From Acanthosepion pharaonis (lineage: Eukaryota; Mollusca; Cephalopoda; Sepiida; Sepiidae), in assembly GCA_903632075.3 (NCBI GenBank), contig CAHIKZ030005499.1:3143501-3207500 (forward strand): a stretch of DNA of 64,000 nt. The letters run 5' to 3'. How positions within the stretch are numbered: position 1 is the stretch's first letter; the number at the start of each line of letters is the position of its first letter. Shown piece after piece: positions 60,546-64,000 of this stretch. The notes below the pieces were generated by a model that was given only the letters and a program-made list of their open reading frames with translations, made no database searches and was not told the DNA's origin. Made by a program: the position numbers and the translations under genes.

Positions 60546-60779
60546 GGAGGGTTCACTTAATTTTTATTTATCTACTTGCCTTAGCATGACAAAAAAAAAA
60601 AAAATAAACAAATAACAACTATGACATTGGTTCTTAGAGAAAATATTATTGGTCAGTAAAGCAGTAGATGGCTTTTCAAAGTGGAGCATAGATTTCATGA
60701 TTGATATGCCTAGAAAAGTGTTGTGTAGTTAGATATTATGCATTTAAATTAACATAAGTATAATTAATTGCATGGAGAA

Positions 60780-61650
60780 CCTTAATATAAAAAAAGATAA
60801 CACCGATTTTATCACTGCATCAAATAAAAGCTGCTCTCAAAGATTACTTCCAATCAGTGGTTAACTAGGATAAAGAATGCCTTGTAAATTTTAATGCTGC
60901 TAAAACAAAACTGCTTTCATTTAATTAATATAGAGAAGTTTTCCTGCCTCCCATCAGTATGACTGATACTAACCTCCCTAAGAACAACTCTTTGCATGTT
61001 CTTTGGCTCACATTTTCCACTGACAAGAATTGGAGTGATTATAATTGAATAAATTGTCAGGTAAGTTGGTTCACTATGTTGTGCTAGACAATATTTCTCA
61101 CCAGAATCCATCTTGCACATTTATAAATCTACCATTCATCAGTGCATTGAATATTGCTGCCATATTTTGTCTGGTGCTCCTAATATATATCAAGATTCTC
61201 AACAAAATCCAAAGAAGGATCTGTAATGCAATCAATCCTGACCTGGTATCTCGACTTCACTCACTTTCCCATGACATGGTTTTGCACTTTCTTTTCTACA
61301 AATAATTTCACGGCAATTATTCTAATGAGCTTTCCTCCTTGGTGTCTTGATGGCATGAATTTAAGCATACTACTAGATTGGCAGTTAGGTCTCACTGCTT
61401 TACTATTGAACTAGCTAGATTTTTTATTCTAATAGTTTCTTTTCTCATACTTCTCACCTGTGGAATTTTTCTGATTTCTTGCTTCCCTGCCACCCACAAT
61501 CTTCAAAAATTTAAATGAAATGCTAATCACCATCTGTTTTCCTGAAATTTGTTCTTTTATTGTCCTTTCTCTGTACTAAAGTTTTTTCCATTCTCTTTTA
61601 CTTCCAGTGGCATTATTGTCTTGCTTGGAATGAAATAATAAAGAATAAAA
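60780..61650 (+). pseudogene. Jockey-like LINE 3' part
   Basis: Plus-strand pieces read AAKTKLLSF-like (about 60895), FLPPISMTDTNLPKNNSLHV (about 60940), STDKNWSDYN (about 61015), IYIKILNKIQRRICNAINPD (about 61175-61240), LVSRLHSLSHDMVLHFLFYK. The terminal words CTTGCTTGGAATGAAATAAT lead into an A-rich tail at about 61640. This is the same family as the minus-strand ends at 12709 and 31148. Confidence 0.82.
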
Positions 61651-61654
61651 AATT

Positions 61655-62515
61655 CAGCTTTTGATTGATTCACCTTCATGTCATGCTTAGCACATTCCTA
61701 TAAGGACTACCAAAAACTGCACATAGATTCACACAACAAATACCCAATATTAATTTATCTTCCTATATTTATTAATGGTAGAGTGAATACATGTTCAGCT
61801 GGAAAACTGAGTTGACAAATATCAATAGATTCAAAAACAGTGATACAATATAAAAGCAGTTTCTTCACACTGATGGTAAAAGTATATCGGGGGAAAAAAA
61901 AAAAAAAAAAAAAAGTGGTTATGATGGCAGAAGCAACCAATGATAATGTTATCCCGATTGTAATTGATCAGCTTTGCTCTGAAACTGTATGAAGGACAAT
62001 TTGCCATAGAATCATAAAAAGCTATTCTCCCAAACTATTACTAATGTGTTTGATCCTCACTTGTAGCATTCCTCTAAACTAAGATTAAATTTCTTGACAG
62101 TTAATCAGATAAAAAAAAAGTCAACCAACAAAACCATATTGCTACTATTTTTCTCTTTGGTTAATTTATCAAATTTTCTTTGAAATATTTATCTTTGCAT
62201 ACACAGGATCATATTTGTAAAATGGATGTGGATACAGGCCAAATAATGCCCCATAACTTTTCTATTTAATCTGTTGTTATTTACAGAGTTTAGCTTAGCC
62301 TGGGATGAGGGTGTAGTAGATGGGCACATGGTGAAGCTTACTCTCACTAAAGTAGGTTACAAAGATTAGCTTACTAACCACTGTTCTATGACAAGGCACC
62401 CAATCCTGATTCACATTTTATATATGCACAATATCTGAATATTAAAAAGATTAAATAATTTATGAAGGTAGTAGAAATTCAAACAACATATCTGTAGAAT
62501 GTGATTATTTTATCC

Positions 62516-62555
<40 letters not shown>

Positions 62556-62945
62556 ACCAAAATATTAAAACAGTATTGCCTTTCCCCCCCCATTTACTAA
62601 TTATGGATTGAAATATTCAATTTTGTGTTTCAAAACCTTTTTTTAATATTTTAACTTTTCAAATTATCTCATGTTCATAGTGTATATATGAATTTGAGAA
62701 AATAATAAAGCTGATTTTAAAAAAAAAATAAAAAAATGAATTGATTTTATTAACAACAATGCTCAGCATTTGGGGGAGGGGGAGAGAGAACTGAATACAA
62801 ATTTGCTTAGGAGATAACTTGTTTAACTACCTTGTACGTCCCAAAAGTGACTGTTGTATTACAGACCATTACAACATTACAGAATAGCAATCAAAAAGAG
62901 AAACAGGAGATCCTTTAAAAAAAAATAAATAAAATAAAAAAAAAA
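61655..62945. other. AT-rich spacer
   Basis: No gene or recognised transposon. It contains a poly-A run of about 37 nt at 62518-62554 and an A-rich tract at 62918-62949. Confidence 0.5.
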
Positions 62946-62949
62946 AATA

Positions 62950-63680
62950 ATATCTTAATCAAGTGCCTCTCCATAACTTCCTATTTTTATGCTCTCAGTA
63001 ATACTTGCTCCTTTATGTCCTTCACTTTGTCTTTGTGATACTTGTGTCAGCATCCTTTTGCGTAAATTTGTCAAGTAGGTTACTTGCTGCTTTCCTTTGC
63101 TACTGACCTTCAATAAGTCCTGAGTGTTAAAGTCTCCAAGCTTTCTATTTCATTGTGTTCCACAAGTTCCAGCTGTTATTTTCTGATTGTCAGCAATAGT
63201 TTCTTCGTTTCGATTCTACTTAGAAATTCCACATGCTTTGTCTATGTCGTTTTCAGCATTTAGAAGGATAACCATATCTGCTGCTTCAAGTTTTTTCATT
63301 TGTGACAAAATTGTTCAAATTTCATTGCCATATATGAAGGGAGACATTGCAACAATCCAGAACTCATTTCTTCATTTTATCATTCAATCCCTTAGTACTT
63401 TTACAGTTTCTGAAAAGCATTTTTCTATGTACCTTTGAATTTCTGAGTTGTATTTTCCATTGTCCATTATACAACCCAGAAAGTTAAATTTATGCACTTG
63501 TTAGATTTTGATGTCCCTAATGCATATTTCACATCTTGGGCTGTCCTTTTTCCTCACTACAATGTATTCAGTTTTCTTACAATTCATATTAATCCTTTCT
63601 TTTCATTGACTACATTTTCTAAGTTTCCTTCCACTATTAACAATTACCTGCATAGGTCCTCTAACTCTTCCTTATAGAGC
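62950..63680 (-). pseudogene. RTE-like LINE C-terminal fragment, strongly decayed
   Basis: Plus-strand text parallels the other RTE copies: TTTGTCAAGTAGGTTACTTG, GATTGTCAGCAATAGTTTC, CTGCTGCTTCAAGTTTTTTC, ATTTCATTGCCATATATGAA, GTACCTTTGAATTTCTGAG, TTTTCCATTGTCCATTATAC, TATTCAGTTTTCTTACAATTC. Read on the minus strand these correspond to the TEC, DGKC.TEI and MKFEQF regions with many stops. Confidence 0.65.
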
Positions 63681-64000
63681 ATCTTTATATTTACATAAAA
63701 AGGCAGTCAAACTTACCTAAGACTTTTAGATTCTAAAACATGGAATTCATTAACACTAAAATTATCTTATTTTTGTACCTAACTTGGCCAAGTTGTTTAT
63801 GATTGAAATTTTACAGACATTCCTGAATAGAAGAATACAAATAAAAGACGATATTAGTTTATTATCTTTGTAAAAGATATGCAAATTATAGTAATTGCAA
63901 TTTTATTTTCCATTAAAGAAAAAATAGATTGTAATGAAAATGTTTAATAAATCTACAGAACATTAATTTATTCTACATTTATTGACCAGTAACAAAATAA

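Overview
This is an AT-rich metazoan nuclear window with no compact gene order: one protein-coding gene, split by introns of about 15 kb, lies in a sea of retrotransposon, DNA-transposon, SINE and simple-sequence debris. The repeat set points to a coleoid cephalopod, most likely an octopus: tRNA-derived SINEs of the octopus OR type, RTE-like LINEs, jockey/CR1-like LINEs, Penelope-like GIY-YIG relics, mariner relics and abundant (TA)n and poly-A/T tracts. The taxon is an inference from these families, not a direct reading. The host gene is on the minus strand and encodes heparan sulfate N-deacetylase/N-sulfotransferase (NDST). Three exons are visible and join in frame: a large first coding exon (40674-41690, with a likely 5'UTR and splice acceptor up to 42120), a 127-nt exon (24661-24787) and a 113-nt exon (9539-9651). 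All have GT/AG junctions and matching phases. Together they encode the Golgi signal anchor and about the first 419 residues, most of the N-terminal region leading into the N-deacetylase domain. The rest of the deacetylase and all of the sulfotransferase must lie beyond base 1. The promoter and any upstream 5'UTR exon must lie beyond base 42120, perhaps outside the window. Layout: 1-9538 is intron 3 with a 41-bp hairpin, a 26-bp-unit minisatellite (2636-3413), a 5S-rRNA/tRNA-like composite SINE (3681-4060) and a further SINE. 9652-24660 is intron 2 with a jockey-like LINE end, a SINE, Penelope and mariner relics, a 2.3-kb foldback element and a decayed ZBED5/SCAND3-like hAT transposase. 24788-40673 is intron 1 with a second, 1.95-kb foldback element bounded by an 8-bp target duplication, RTE and jockey LINE pieces, SINEs, an internally deleted mariner, and Penelope remains next to (TA)n tracts. 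42121-64000 is upstream or intergenic with an RNase-H-bearing LINE, a Tc1-like relic, an unidentified less AT-rich block, an RTE LINE covering the reverse transcriptase and C-terminal part, and small foldbacks. The most unusual signals are: (i) a dispersed repeat whose ends carry CTGAAGA, a short stem, then GAAAC (or AAAAT), a hammerhead-ribozyme-like arrangement, in six places; (ii) the related foldback/hAT-type elements; (iii) the 5S-tRNA composite. No CRISPR array, operon, rRNA gene or bona fide tRNA gene was seen.
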